From Zhongshania sp. (GTDB taxonomy: Bacteria; Pseudomonadota; Gammaproteobacteria; Pseudomonadales; Spongiibacteraceae): 64,000 nucleotides of DNA. The stretch spans positions 34,169 through 98,168 of the forward strand of contig JAGPVP010000123.1 of the NCBI GenBank assembly GCA_018066965.1. The letters are read 5' to 3'. Made by a program: the position numbers and the translations under genes. Of this stretch, positions 54,142 to 63,910 are shown piece after piece. Every line of letters begins with the position of its first letter. The first letter of the stretch is position 1. The notes under the pieces are model-generated. The model ran no database searches. It was not told the origin of the DNA and saw nothing but the letters and a program-made list of their open reading frames with translations.

Positions 54142-55240
54142 CTAAAGGCCAAATTTAAGACTCGCTTCAATAAACAAATCTAAATCACCATCCAATACCG
54201 CACCGCAGTTGCTGGTTTGCACATTGGTACGCAAATCTTTTATGCGCTGGTCATCTAAAACATAAGAGCGAATTTGACTGCCCCAGCCGATATCAGACTT
54301 GCTGTCTTCCAGCTCTTGCGCCGCGCTATTGCGCTTTTGCATTTCCAATTCGTAGAGTTTTGCTTTTAGCATTTTCCACGCACTGTCGCGGTTCTGATGC
54401 TGCGAACGCTGATTTTGGCACTGCACTACAATATTAGTGGGCACGTGCGTTAAGCGCACGGCTGAATCGGTTTTGTTAATGTGCTGGCCGCCGGCGCCGC
54501 TGGCACGATACGTGTCGGTGCGCACATCTGATGGATTAATATCTATTTCAATATCATCATCAATTTCCGGCGAAATAAACACCGAGCAAAAAGACGTATG
54601 ACGACGATTTCCGGAGTCAAAAGGAGACTTACGTACTAAGCGATGAACGCCAGTTTCCGTGCGTAGCCAGCCAAAGGCGTATTCGCCCTGCACGTGAATG
54701 GTCGCACTTTTAATACCTGCTACTTCACCGTCCGACACCTCAACCAACTCGGCTTTAAAGCCTCTGCTCTCACACCAGCGCAAATACATGCGCAATACCA
54801 TATTGGCCCAATCCTGCGCCTCGGTGCCGCCCGAGCCAGATTGAATATCAAGATAGCAATTGTTCGGGTCCATTTCGCCCGAAAACATACGGCGAAATTC
54901 TAAGGTTGCCAAGGATGTTTCTAAACGATCAACATCAGCCTGCATACCGCTAATAGTGTCGTCATCACCCTCCTCTACCGCCATATCCAGCAATTCGCTG
55001 CAATCTGCAACGCCGCCATCTAACTCGTCAATCGTGGCAACAACGGCCTCTAAAGAAGCGCGTTCACGCCCTAGGTCCTGTGCGCGCTTTGGGTCATCCC
55101 AGACTTTTGGATCGCCCAGTTCTAACTCAACCTCGGTTAAACGCTCTTTCTTGTTGGCGTAGTCAAAGGTACCCCCGAAGCACGTCGGTTCTGTCGCCCA
55201 TGCTTTTAAGGGATTGGCGTATGGCGTTAACTTCTAACAT
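54142..55240 (-). CDS. prfB: Peptide chain release factor 2, with programmed +1 frameshift
   Basis: A 365-residue factor that ends translation at UGA and UAA. Translation starts at the ATG at 55240 ([17 protein letters not shown]) and reads 25 codons to an in-frame TGA at 55163-55165. The site is GGGGGTACCTTTGAC: an SD-like GGGGG, the slippery CTT and the TGA followed by C. A +1 slip gives [10 protein letters not shown] and continues in the second frame to the stop at 54142. The recognition tripeptide SPF and the catalytic GGQ ([10 protein letters not shown]) are present. Total length equals E. coli RF2. It lies between recJ and lysS. Confidence 0.97.
55162..55177 (-). promoter_or_regulatory. 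RF2 autoregulatory +1 frameshift site
   Basis: On the - strand the order is GGGGG, TAC, CTT, TGA, C. RF2 shortage makes the ribosome pause at TGA and slip from CTT to TTT. The purine-rich stretch 3 bases before CTT stimulates the slip. This matches the well-known prfB feedback site. Confidence 0.95.
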
Positions 55241-55376
55241 TGAGCAATATCCGGTCAGACGTGGAAAAGGCGGGCATTTTACCTGATGCGCGGCACTGAG
55301 CAAAGCGTAGTAAAGAATTGAGACCGTAACTGCCGCCCACTAGGTGAGCAGCAAAATTATTAGCGTTAAGAACGAT

Positions 55377-57122
55377 TTACTCAGTCACAGCTTGTATATG
55401 GTCAACTAGTAGCTGTACTGACAGACGCTCTCTAAACAAATTGCTATCCAACTTATACACCACATTAACGTGGCCTACCTGTAGATTTGGCCACACCGCA
55501 GTATCTATATTGAAAGCGATGGCGTCGATAATTTGCTGACTCGGTTCGCCGCTCGCGGTTAACGGTGCCAGTACCATCTTTAAATGACGCTCACCAACAA
55601 TACGCTGCTGAACCAATCGAAAACGACCATGAAATTTCGGCTCTGGAAAGTTCTGCCCCCACGGCCCCGCGCTACGTAGCAGCTCGGCGTGCTCGATGGA
55701 GAAATCGTCTGGCTGCAATTCACCGTCGCTGTGTACCGCTGCAGTGAGCTGCTCTTCATTGGTTAATTCCGCCACAATCGCGTCAAAAGCGACTTCAAAT
55801 CGTGGGTAGTCGGCCTTGGCCAAACTCAGGCCAGCCGCCATGGCGTGACCACCAAATTTATTCAGCAAACCGGGGTTTCGTTTAGCAAGCAGATCTAAGG
55901 CATCGCGTAAATGCAGGCCCGGAATCGATCTGGCCGAGCCCTTCATTTCGACATCATCGGCATCGGCAAAAGCTATCACCGGGCGGTGATAACGGTCTTT
56001 AATCCGCGACGCCAAAATACCGACCACTCCTTGGTGCCAAGTCGGATCGTATAAACAAATCCCATTGGGGATATTGCTGGCATCAAGCTGCAAATGCGCC
56101 AACACCCGCATGGCGTCATCTTTCATGCTTTGCTCGATGGCGCGGCGTTCGCGATTTAAATCATCTAGCTCCGCCGCCAAGCTCAGCGCCACATCCTCGT
56201 CTTCGGTCAGCAGGCAGCGAATACCAAGGCTAATATCATCCAAACGCCCCGCCGCATTTAAACGCGGACCCAGCGCAAAACCCATATCCGCCGCCACTAA
56301 GCGGCTCGCCTCTTTACCGGCAACTCGGAGCAAGGCATTAATACCGGGACGACAACGACCAGCGCGAATCCGCCTTAAACCCTGTGTCACCAGCACTCTA
56401 TTGGTTTGCTCAAGTGGCACTACGTCGGCCACGGTGCCTAGAGCAACTAGATCTAATAACTCGGCCAAATTGGGTTCGGGTCGCGCATCAGAAAACCACG
56501 CCCTCTCACGCATTTCAGTACGCAGTGCCAGCAACACATAAAACATCACTCCCACCCCCGCCAATGACTTGGCGGGAAACGGACAACCATGCTGATTAGG
56601 ATTAACAATCGCGGCAGCGTCAGGCAAAGCATCGCCGGGTAAATGGTGATCTGTCACCAAGACTGGAATACCAAGCTTCGCCGCAGCAGCGACTCCGTCG
56701 ATACTAGAAATTCCATTATCGACGGTAACTATTAAATCGGGTTGGCGCTCAGCAGCCACCGCGACAATCTCTGGCGTTAAGCCGTAACCGAATTCAAAGC
56801 GGTTAGGCACCAAATAATCAACATGCCCTGCCCCCAAGGCTCGTAGACCTAGTAGACCAACGCAGGTGCTGGTTGCGCCATCACAGTCAAAATCACCAAC
56901 AATTAATATGCGTTGTTGGTGTTGAATGGCATCGGCGAGCAAAGCACAGGCCTCCGGCAAGCCTTTCATAGTAGGCTTGGGGAGCCGCTCTAAACCCGTT
57001 TCTATTTCGCTGTCACTGAGTACGCCGCGGGCGCCGTATAGCTTTTGCAGCAAGGGAGGAACCGCCGCAGAAAATACTGTGGCGGCGGGAGTACGCAGAA
57101 TTATTTTAGGAAAGTCTGCCAC
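55377..57122 (-). CDS. recJ: Single-strand-specific 5'-3' exonuclease RecJ
   Basis: A 581-residue DHH-family nuclease used in recombination and mismatch repair. The first metal motif is GDFDCDGATSTCVG; VDNGISS and VTDHHLPGDAL carry the other Asp/His ligands. The DHHA1 domain includes KGSARSIPGLHLRDALD and GGHAMAAGLSL. It starts 3 bases after the thrC stop, so it is coupled to hom-thrC. dsbC, which often precedes recJ in relatives, is absent. Confidence 0.97.
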   Translation of the reverse strand: MADFPKIILRTPAATVFSAAVPPLLQKLYGARGVLSDSEIETGLERLPKPTMKGLPEACALLADAIQHQQRILIVGDFDCDGATSTCVGLLGLRALGAGHVDYLVPNRFEFGYGLTPEIVAVAAERQPDLIVTVDNGISSIDGVAAAAKLGIPVLVTDHHLPGDALPDAAAIVNPNQHGCPFPAKSLAGVGVMFYVLLALRTEMRERAWFSDARPEPNLAELLDLVALGTVADVVPLEQTNRVLVTQGLRRIRAGRCRPGINALLRVAGKEASRLVAADMGFALGPRLNAAGRLDDISLGIRCLLTEDEDVALSLAAELDDLNRERRAIEQSMKDDAMRVLAHLQLDASNIPNGICLYDPTWHQGVVGILASRIKDRYHRPVIAFADADDVEMKGSARSIPGLHLRDALDLLAKRNPGLLNKFGGHAMAAGLSLAKADYPRFEVAFDAIVAELTNEEQLTAAVHSDGELQPDDFSIEHAELLRSAGPWGQNFPEPKFHGRFRLVQQRIVGERHLKMVLAPLTASGEPSQQIIDAIAFNIDTAVWPNLQVGHVNVVYKLDSNLFRERLSVQLLVDHIQAVTE

Positions 57123-57125
57123 CGA

Positions 57126-58523
57126 CTATGCGCGGATATTGGCAGCGATAAACGCGTGAACATCCCCAATCTTGTTATCGACAACCTCGTAGCGCTCTTC
57201 TAAGTCGAATAAGTCGCTCATATGGTGTGGCAATGGCGGCGCAGTTGGGTAGCCCGCCTTCATTACCGCTTCTGGGAATTTGGCTGGATGTGCCGTTGCC
57301 AAGGTAATCATTGGCGTGTTCATATCGCGGCGACATTCACGCGCAGCTTTCACACCAATCGCGGAGTGAGGGTCTAGCAGGTATTCACTGGCGTCGTATA
57401 CCGATGCAATAGTCTCAACCGTTGCCGCATCATCAACACCGTAGCTGTCGAATAAACCACGAACCTTAGCAAAAGCGGAATCGGGAATAGACACCGTCTC
57501 GGTGTTCATCTTTTCCATTAAATCAGCAATCGCCGCACCGTCGCGGTCGTAGCAATCGAATAACATACGCTCAAAATTGCTAGACACGACAATATCCATA
57601 CTTGGCGACAGGGTGTGTTGTAACTCGTGCTTTTCGAATTTATTACCGCTAATAAAGCGGTGCAAAATATCGTTTTGGTTAGTCGCCACCACCAACTGAT
57701 CAATTGGCAAGCCCATACGCTTAGCCAAATAACCCGCGTAAATATCGCCAAAGTTGCCGGTCGGCACCGAGAAACTAACTGAGCGATTCGGCGCGCCAAC
57801 GGCATAAGCCGCATAAAAATAGTAAACGATTTGGGCCATAATCCGCGCCCAGTTAATCGAGTTTACCGCAACCAAGCGACGCCCTTCTGGCAAGAAGCTC
57901 TGATCACCAAAGCTGGCTTTCACCATTGCTTGGCAGTGATCGAAATGACCGCGGACAGCGATATTGTAAATATTGTCACCCTCAACAGTAGTCATCTGGC
58001 GACGCTGTACCTCAGACACACGCTGATAAGGATGCAAAATAAAAATATCGATATTAGTACAACGCTTACAACCCTGAATAGCCGCAGAGCCGGTATCGCC
58101 CGAGGTTGCGCCCATAATGACCACTTTTTGCTGACGACGTTCTAACACGTAGTCCAGCAAACGGCCCAGCATTTGCAGAGCAAAATCTTTAAACGCGAGA
58201 GTGGGCCCTTGGAATAATTCCAACACCCACTCATTGCGATCAAGCTGCACGAGTGGTGCAATCGCAGGGTGACGAAAATCCACATAGGTATCATCGATAA
58301 TCGCTTTTAAATCATCATCGGGAATACAACCGCCGACGAATGGCTTAATAATCTGAAACGCCAAATCGGTATACGACAGCGACGACCACGCAGCAATTTG
58401 TTCTTTGCTGTATTCGGGCAAACTCTCCGGCACATATAAACCACCGTCCGGCGCCAAGCCAGTGAGCAAAACATCTTCAAAGTTCAGGGCGGGCGCTTTG
58501 CCACGGGTGCTTATGTATTTCAC
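57126..58523 (-). CDS. thrC: Threonine synthase
   Basis: A 465-residue PLP enzyme converting O-phosphohomoserine to threonine. The PLP lysine is in GPTLAFKDFALQMLG. The phosphate-binding loop is MGATSGDTGSAAIQG, and FSVPTGNFGDIYAGYLAK is also conserved. It follows hom with a 143-base gap that holds a hairpin element, so hom and thrC may be partly separated in expression. Confidence 0.98.
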   Translation of the reverse strand: MKYISTRGKAPALNFEDVLLTGLAPDGGLYVPESLPEYSKEQIAAWSSLSYTDLAFQIIKPFVGGCIPDDDLKAIIDDTYVDFRHPAIAPLVQLDRNEWVLELFQGPTLAFKDFALQMLGRLLDYVLERRQQKVVIMGATSGDTGSAAIQGCKRCTNIDIFILHPYQRVSEVQRRQMTTVEGDNIYNIAVRGHFDHCQAMVKASFGDQSFLPEGRRLVAVNSINWARIMAQIVYYFYAAYAVGAPNRSVSFSVPTGNFGDIYAGYLAKRMGLPIDQLVVATNQNDILHRFISGNKFEKHELQHTLSPSMDIVVSSNFERMLFDCYDRDGAAIADLMEKMNTETVSIPDSAFAKVRGLFDSYGVDDAATVETIASVYDASEYLLDPHSAIGVKAARECRRDMNTPMITLATAHPAKFPEAVMKAGYPTAPPLPHHMSDLFDLEERYEVVDNKIGDVHAFIAANIRA

Positions 58524-58598
58524 GTGCGATTAGCTCTCAATGTTCGTTAGAAATATCACCGAGCCTTACATTATATGAGGTAGCTCAGTTTGCAAAAT

Positions 58599-58664
58599 GC
58601 TTGATGGGAGACGGGAGACGCAAATTGACTTGGCATCTCCCGTCTCCCATTCCGCGTAAAGCGG
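58599..58664. repeat. Hairpin element copy C (GGGAGAY family)
   Basis: The left arm ATGGGAGACGGGAGACGC (58604-58621) pairs with 58633-58650, with one G-U position and an 11-base loop. With its preceding bases the arm reads GATGGGAGACGGGAGACGC, differing from copies A and B only by transitions. It sits between the hom stop and thrC. Confidence 0.85.
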
Positions 58665-58666
58665 TC

Positions 58667-59974
58667 TTAGCCCGCCAATGACTCCACTCGTATCCGAGTC
58701 ACTTCACCCACGATGCTTTCCAAGCCTTCGATCTGGCTTACTGCAGCCGACAATTTTGCTTCAACGGTGCGGTTAGTCAAAATGATCATCGGCACTAGGT
58801 TGGCACCGTCGGCAGGCTCTTTCTGAATCAGCGCTTCAATGCTAATACCGCCATCGCTCAAAATCTGTGCGACTTTAGATAGTACGCCCGGCTTGTCGAC
58901 CGCGGCCATACGCAGGTAGTACGCGGTTTCAACTGCCTCGATAGGCAATACCGGATGCGCGCTCAAAGATGCCGTTTGGAAAGACAAATACGGCACCCGA
59001 TTGCTCGGTTGCGCGCTCAAGGTACGCGCCACATCAATAATATCGGCAACGACAGCAGATGCCGTCGGCTCGCCGCCCGCACCCGCGCCGTAATACAGCG
59101 TTGGCCCAACCGCGTCGGACTGCACTAGCACCGCATTCATCACGCCATTTACATTGGCAATCAAGCGTCGCTCTGGAATCAAGGTTGGGTGAACCCGCAG
59201 TTCAATACCTTCGCTGGTGTCACGGGCAATACCCAAATGTTTGATGCGATAGCCAAGCTCTTCGGCGTAAATCACGTCTTCTTGAGCAATACGACTAATA
59301 CCTTCGGTGAAGACTTTGTCGAATTGCAGCGGAATACCAAACGCCAATGACGCCAGGATCACTAATTTGTGAGCAGCGTCGATACCCTCAACGTCAAACG
59401 TCGGGTCGGCCTCTGCGTAGCCTAGCGCCTGCGCCTCTGCCAGTACGTCGGCAAAGTCACGGCCTTTCTCGCGCATCTCAGACAGAATGAAGTTGCCAGT
59501 ACCGTTAATGATACCCGCCAACCACTGAATTTTATTACCAGCCAAACCTTCGCGCAGGGCTTTAATAATTGGGATACCGCCGGCTACCGCTGCCTCAAAC
59601 GCAACCGTTACACCCTTCTCAGCAGCCGCTGCAAAAATCTCATTGCCATGTTCAGCAATCAGCGCCTTATTGGCGGTAACAACGTGCTTACCATTGGCAA
59701 TCGCGCGCAGCACAAGCTCTTTGGCAACTGTTGTGCCGCCAATCAGCTCTACCAGAATATCAATTTCGGGATTCTCAGCCACAGCGAACACATCGCGCTC
59801 AACCGCCACGCTACCAATATCGCAATTTGGGTTGTCGCGACGCATGCCGACCTGTGTCACCACAATATCCGCACCGACACGCGCAGAAATCTCCGCCGCA
59901 TTACGCGCCAATACCGCAAATGTGCCGCCGCCGACGGTTCCTAAACCACATATTCCTACTTTGACCGAATCCAC
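58667..59974 (-). CDS. hom: Homoserine dehydrogenase
   Basis: A 435-residue NAD(P)-dependent enzyme reducing aspartate semialdehyde to homoserine. The nucleotide-binding start is KVGICGLGTVGGGTFAVL. Catalytic blocks include VTANKALIAEHGNEIF, FEAAVAGGIPIIKALREGLAGN and YAEADPTFDVEGIDAAHKL. A C-terminal ACT domain (about 350-425, YYLRMAAVDKPGVLSKVAQI) suggests feedback by threonine. The start is a GTG with an AAGGAG site 5 bases before it. No aspartokinase is fused. Confidence 0.97.
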   Translation of the reverse strand: MDSVKVGICGLGTVGGGTFAVLARNAAEISARVGADIVVTQVGMRRDNPNCDIGSVAVERDVFAVAENPEIDILVELIGGTTVAKELVLRAIANGKHVVTANKALIAEHGNEIFAAAAEKGVTVAFEAAVAGGIPIIKALREGLAGNKIQWLAGIINGTGNFILSEMREKGRDFADVLAEAQALGYAEADPTFDVEGIDAAHKLVILASLAFGIPLQFDKVFTEGISRIAQEDVIYAEELGYRIKHLGIARDTSEGIELRVHPTLIPERRLIANVNGVMNAVLVQSDAVGPTLYYGAGAGGEPTASAVVADIIDVARTLSAQPSNRVPYLSFQTASLSAHPVLPIEAVETAYYLRMAAVDKPGVLSKVAQILSDGGISIEALIQKEPADGANLVPMIILTNRTVEAKLSAAVSQIEGLESIVGEVTRIRVESLAG

Positions 59975-60320
59975 CGCTGCTCCTTAAACGTCAGGTAAAC
60001 CACTGGGCGCGTCGCTCATGCTCCTCACGTCAATTAATACGGAAAGCACGAGTGTATTTTGTACCCGAAAGGGGTGCATTTTAGTCAAGCTGGGGCATTA
60101 AGGCTATGGGCTGTAGAGAATCAGCGACGTTTATTCTCACTCAAAGCCGTGTTAGAGGACACAAAGCGAAATACACAAGACCTATTAAGCCCTGAACTCC
60201 CAAGCAAAAAGCAAAGCTGCTTTCGCCACTATATAGTAATGAGATTGATTTGCATTTAGATTATTAACAAATATAATACCCGCTAACTTCCCCCGCACCC
60301 TATTTATACAGCGAGACGAT
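59975..60320. other. Divergent promoter region between hom and the TonB receptor
   Basis: About 345 bases without a convincing gene. It holds the hom promoter on the left and a Fur-like box at 60238-60256 on the right. A 66-codon open frame (60059-60259) runs over the region but shows no family features. Confidence 0.5.
60238..60256 (+). promoter_or_regulatory. Fur box upstream of the siderophore receptor
   Basis: AATGAGATTGATTTGCATT resembles gammaproteobacterial Fur sites such as AATGAGAATNATTTGCATT, with one mismatch. It lies 65 bases before the receptor start. It implies repression when iron is plentiful. Confidence 0.7.
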
Positions 60321-62408
60321 ATGACTAACACCCTCCACCCCTATAGCGCCGCAGTCGCCCTGCTGTCCATTGGCATCGTTAGTTCTGCACTTGCTCAAAC
60401 TGAGAGCAATCAGATCAACACTGCAAAACCAAACAGTTCCACCGTTGAATATGTTCATGTTTATGGCGAACAAGGCCGAACCAATACCGCCACCAACCTT
60501 GATCTCACTATCTTCGAGACGCCGCAAACCGTCACCGCCATTTCACGTTCACAGATGAACGATTTCATGCTGAACAAAGCGAATGACGTTCTGGACTACA
60601 CCCCTGGCGTCACCGTAGAAGAAGTCGAAACCCATCGCACTTATTACACCGCGCGAGGTTTCGATATCGTCAACTTTCAATATGATGGCGTCGGCACTCC
60701 GTTTGCCTTTGGTCTAGTTCAAGGCCAAGCAGATACCGCTATTTACGAAAAAATTGAAGTAGTTAAAGGTGCTGCAGGTTTAATCACCGGCTTGGCTAAC
60801 CCATCCGCTACCATCAACTTCGTTCGCAAGCGCCCGACTGAAGATCTACGGGCCAGCGCTAGAGCCTCGGTAAATGAATGGAATGGTTACCGTCTAGACG
60901 GCGACATCTCGGGAAGTTTCAGTGACAGCATTCGCGGACGCCTCGTCGTGGCTACCGAAGACACCGAGTCTTACCTCGACCGCCTAGAAGACAGTACCAA
61001 TTTATTTTACGGCGTACTTGAGTTTGATCTCTCTGATAAAACCCTATTCACCATCGGCCACAGCTACGATCTAAATGCCGCCGACGGCATTTTGTGGGGC
61101 GCCCTACCGCTCATCTACTCTGACGGCCGCGCTACTGATTACGATGTGTCTACTAGCAGTGCGCCTGACTGGTCATTCCGTGACACCGAGCAGAATCAGA
61201 GTTTCCTAGAACTGAAGCACCGGCTCAGTGACATGTGGACCGTGAATGCGGTGTACACCCGTTCGGATATCGATATTAAGGCGGATTTATTTTATGTAGA
61301 TGGCACACCAATGCCCGATGAATCGGGACTTGGCGCTTACACCGGCCGCTATTTGAACGGTGCAACACGAGATATCATCGACGTGTTTGCAAGCGGCTAT
61401 GTCAGCGTGGCAGGACGCGAACATCAAGTTGTGGTGGGCTATAACCAAGCTGATGTAAAAATTACCGGCGCAGGTTTCGCCAACTTCACCACCGGCTACC
61501 CAACGCTGGGTTCAGACTGGGCACAGGGTAACTCTCCCCGCCCTGATTTCGTAGATTCAAGCGGCGACAGCAAGGTCGAGCAAGACCACCGCTCATTCTA
61601 TGCAGCAGCTCGGATCAGTTTTAGTGATCAACTCTCGGGCCTTATTGGTGCCCGCAAGGCAGACTATAAACAAAGCGGTATCAGTTACGGCGCATCGGCG
61701 GAACAAGAAGCCAATAAAACCGTACCTTACTACGGTCTCACCTACCAAATCACCGACTCCCTAATGGCCTATGGCAGCTCCTCTGAAGTGTTTTCGCCAC
61801 AAGTCTTTGTCGATTCGCAATTAAAACCACTCGGCGCAATCGAGGGTAAAAGCGCAGAGCTAGGCTTCAAAATGTCATTTAACAATGAGCTCGCAATTCT
61901 TACCGTAGCTGTCTTTCAATCAGAAATTGATAATTACGGCGTATTCATCGGAAACGATACGGATAGCGGTGTCGCCACCTACGACCCCAGAGCCCAAGAA
62001 AGCGACGGCTATGAGATTGAAATATCAGGTCAGCTCAGTGCCGGTTTAAATATCAGTGCCGGCTATACCAAAGTTGATATTCAAGATGCTAATGGTGAAA
62101 AGGTTCCCTATATTCCCGAGCAAATGATAAAGGCCTCTGCCTCGTATCTAATTCCGAACCTCCCTAAATTAAAAGTTGGCGGCGTTCTTAAATGGCAAGA
62201 CGACATCGCCACAGCCGCGGCGAACGCTAAGCAGTCAAGCTACGCACTTCTCGACCTTCTTGTAAGCTACCAAATAAACGAAAATCTTAGTGCCGCGATC
62301 AATATTGACAATATTAGCGATGAAAAATATTACAACAGCCTCTACTGGGATCAGGCCTATTTCGGCGCCCCGCGTAATGTCAGTCTTTCGGTGAACTGGG
62401 AGTTGTGA
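60321..62408 (+). CDS. TonB-dependent siderophore receptor
   Basis: A 695-residue outer-membrane receptor importing an iron-siderophore complex. The signal peptide ends near residue 25 (SSALAQ). A plug domain at about 50-155 contains FETPQTVTAISRSQMND, VLDYTPGV, YYTARGFDIVNFQYDGVGTP and IEVVKGAAGLITGLANPSATINFVRKRP. This wording is that of FpvA/FhuE-type receptors. A 22-strand barrel follows, ending in an aromatic-rich FGAPRNVSLSVNWEL. There is no N-terminal signalling domain, so it does not control a sigma/anti-sigma pair. The siderophore is unknown. Confidence 0.93.
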   Translation: MTNTLHPYSAAVALLSIGIVSSALAQTESNQINTAKPNSSTVEYVHVYGEQGRTNTATNLDLTIFETPQTVTAISRSQMNDFMLNKANDVLDYTPGVTVEEVETHRTYYTARGFDIVNFQYDGVGTPFAFGLVQGQADTAIYEKIEVVKGAAGLITGLANPSATINFVRKRPTEDLRASARASVNEWNGYRLDGDISGSFSDSIRGRLVVATEDTESYLDRLEDSTNLFYGVLEFDLSDKTLFTIGHSYDLNAADGILWGALPLIYSDGRATDYDVSTSSAPDWSFRDTEQNQSFLELKHRLSDMWTVNAVYTRSDIDIKADLFYVDGTPMPDESGLGAYTGRYLNGATRDIIDVFASGYVSVAGREHQVVVGYNQADVKITGAGFANFTTGYPTLGSDWAQGNSPRPDFVDSSGDSKVEQDHRSFYAAARISFSDQLSGLIGARKADYKQSGISYGASAEQEANKTVPYYGLTYQITDSLMAYGSSSEVFSPQVFVDSQLKPLGAIEGKSAELGFKMSFNNELAILTVAVFQSEIDNYGVFIGNDTDSGVATYDPRAQESDGYEIEISGQLSAGLNISAGYTKVDIQDANGEKVPYIPEQMIKASASYLIPNLPKLKVGGVLKWQDDIATAAANAKQSSYALLDLLVSYQINENLSAAINIDNISDEKYYNSLYWDQAYFGAPRNVSLSVNWEL

Positions 62409-62461
62409 GCACTAAGCCTTCCCGTTGCTTGCGCCAGCAAATACTCGGGGAGCACTTTTTG

Positions 62462-62497
62462 ATGCAGAGGCTATTTAATTAGCCTCTGCATTATTTT
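62462..62497 (+). terminator. Terminator after the siderophore receptor
   Basis: ATGCAGAGGCT (62462-62472) pairs with AGCCTCTGCAT (62481-62491) over an ATTTAATT loop, followed by TATTTT. It may be partial, since the next gene is related in function. Confidence 0.8.
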
Positions 62498-62538
62498 GAC
62501 ACCATTAATTTTCAGACTGGGCAAGCGGAATCAGATTC

Positions 62539-63837
62539 ATGCGCGTATTATTTACCATCCTTCACCGCTATCTTGGATTAAGCATTGCGGTGTTTTTAAT
62601 TATTACCGGGCTTACCGGCGCAATCATCTCTTGGGATCACGAACTGGACGAATTCCTTAATCCACATCTTTTAAAGACCTCAAGCCTCGGCACGCCGCAA
62701 AGCGCCACCGCACTGGCGTACAAGGTCGAAAGGCAGTTTCCAGAGATACAGGTCACCTACTACGAAACCGCAACAGAACCCGGTCACAGTTACTATTACT
62801 GGGTTGAACCGCGGGTCAATCCAGAAAATGGCGACTTGTACAAACCCAATTTTAATCAGGTTTACGTAGACCCCGTTAGCGGGGACATATTAGGTAAGCG
62901 TGAGTGGGGTGCGGTTTGGCCGATCAGCCGCGAAAATTTTATTTCTTTCCTCTATAAGCTACATTTCAGTTTGCACATTCCCGAATTTAAGGACATTCAC
63001 TGGGGCGTACTACTGCTCGGCGTTATCGCATTAATGTGGACCATCGACTGCTTTATCGGTTTTTATTTAACCCTGCCTCGCCGCCGTCAAATACGAAATT
63101 CAAACTCGCTTAATAGCAAACGCAAACGATCCTATTGGCACCGCTGGAGGCCCGCATGGCAAATTCGTCACAAGGCCGGCAGCTACAAACTCAATTTCGA
63201 TTTACACCGCGCCTTTGGCTTGTGGACGTGGGTGCTATTGTTTGTCATCGCCTTTACCGGATTTTCGCTAAACCTGTATAGAGAAGTATTTTTCCCGCTG
63301 ATGACTATGGTCTCCGACGTCAGCCCCAGCCCTATTGACAGCCGCACCCCTGCCCCACACCATCAACCAATAGAAGCAAATTTCGGTTTTGAAAAGGCCA
63401 TTGCCCTAGGAAGAGAGCTGGCGCAACAACGCAGCTGGCAGGTGCCTGTTGGCAGCCTCTGGTACGCGAGAGAGTTTGGCATTTATCGGCTAGAATTCTT
63501 TCGCGCGGAGGAAGGTCACGGTGCCGGTGGTGTCGGCCACAACGCCGTGTATATCGACGCCAAAACCGGCGAGCACCTAGGTGACTGGCAGCCTTGGCAA
63601 GGCAGCGCCGCCGACTTATTTGTGCAAGCACAATTCCCACTGCATTCCGGCAGAATTCTCGGCCTGCCCGGTCGCATTCTAATTTCTATTATGGGCGTAG
63701 TAGTCGCCATGCTAAGTGTAACGGGAATCATTATTTGGTGGCGCAAAAGACGAGCCCGAATCTTCGCCCGAAAGCAGCAATCGCAATATCTGCCTAGTGA
63801 GCTGTCCGCAAACATTGCGAACACCAGCGCACCTTAA
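62539..63837 (+). CDS. PepSY-domain membrane protein, probable iron-uptake partner
   Basis: A 432-residue inner-membrane protein of the PepSY-associated TM family. Helices lie near residues 10-32 (HRYLGLSIAVFLIITGLTGAII), 150-175, 225-245 (LWTWVLLFVIAFTGFSLNLY) and 370-395. Two periplasmic regions carry PepSY-like repeats. Members (PiuB and relatives) are found beside siderophore receptors and are proposed to reduce or release iron from siderophores in the periplasm. Several His residues at helix ends (HRYLG, HELDE, LHFSLHIPE, HSGR) could bind heme. The location after the receptor supports that role. Confidence 0.85.
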   Translation: MRVLFTILHRYLGLSIAVFLIITGLTGAIISWDHELDEFLNPHLLKTSSLGTPQSATALAYKVERQFPEIQVTYYETATEPGHSYYYWVEPRVNPENGDLYKPNFNQVYVDPVSGDILGKREWGAVWPISRENFISFLYKLHFSLHIPEFKDIHWGVLLLGVIALMWTIDCFIGFYLTLPRRRQIRNSNSLNSKRKRSYWHRWRPAWQIRHKAGSYKLNFDLHRAFGLWTWVLLFVIAFTGFSLNLYREVFFPLMTMVSDVSPSPIDSRTPAPHHQPIEANFGFEKAIALGRELAQQRSWQVPVGSLWYAREFGIYRLEFFRAEEGHGAGGVGHNAVYIDAKTGEHLGDWQPWQGSAADLFVQAQFPLHSGRILGLPGRILISIMGVVVAMLSVTGIIIWWRKRRARIFARKQQSQYLPSELSANIANTSAP

Positions 63838-63910
63838 TAAGTAGGCTTCATGTAAACGCCGTAACCGTCCGGCAAACCCACCTTCCCATCCTATTTAAAG
63901 ATAGTAGCCT

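Noticed and set aside
60059..60259. 66-codon open frame before the siderophore receptor
   Set aside because: Overlaps the Fur-like box and promoter region, has no ribosome binding site or known motif.
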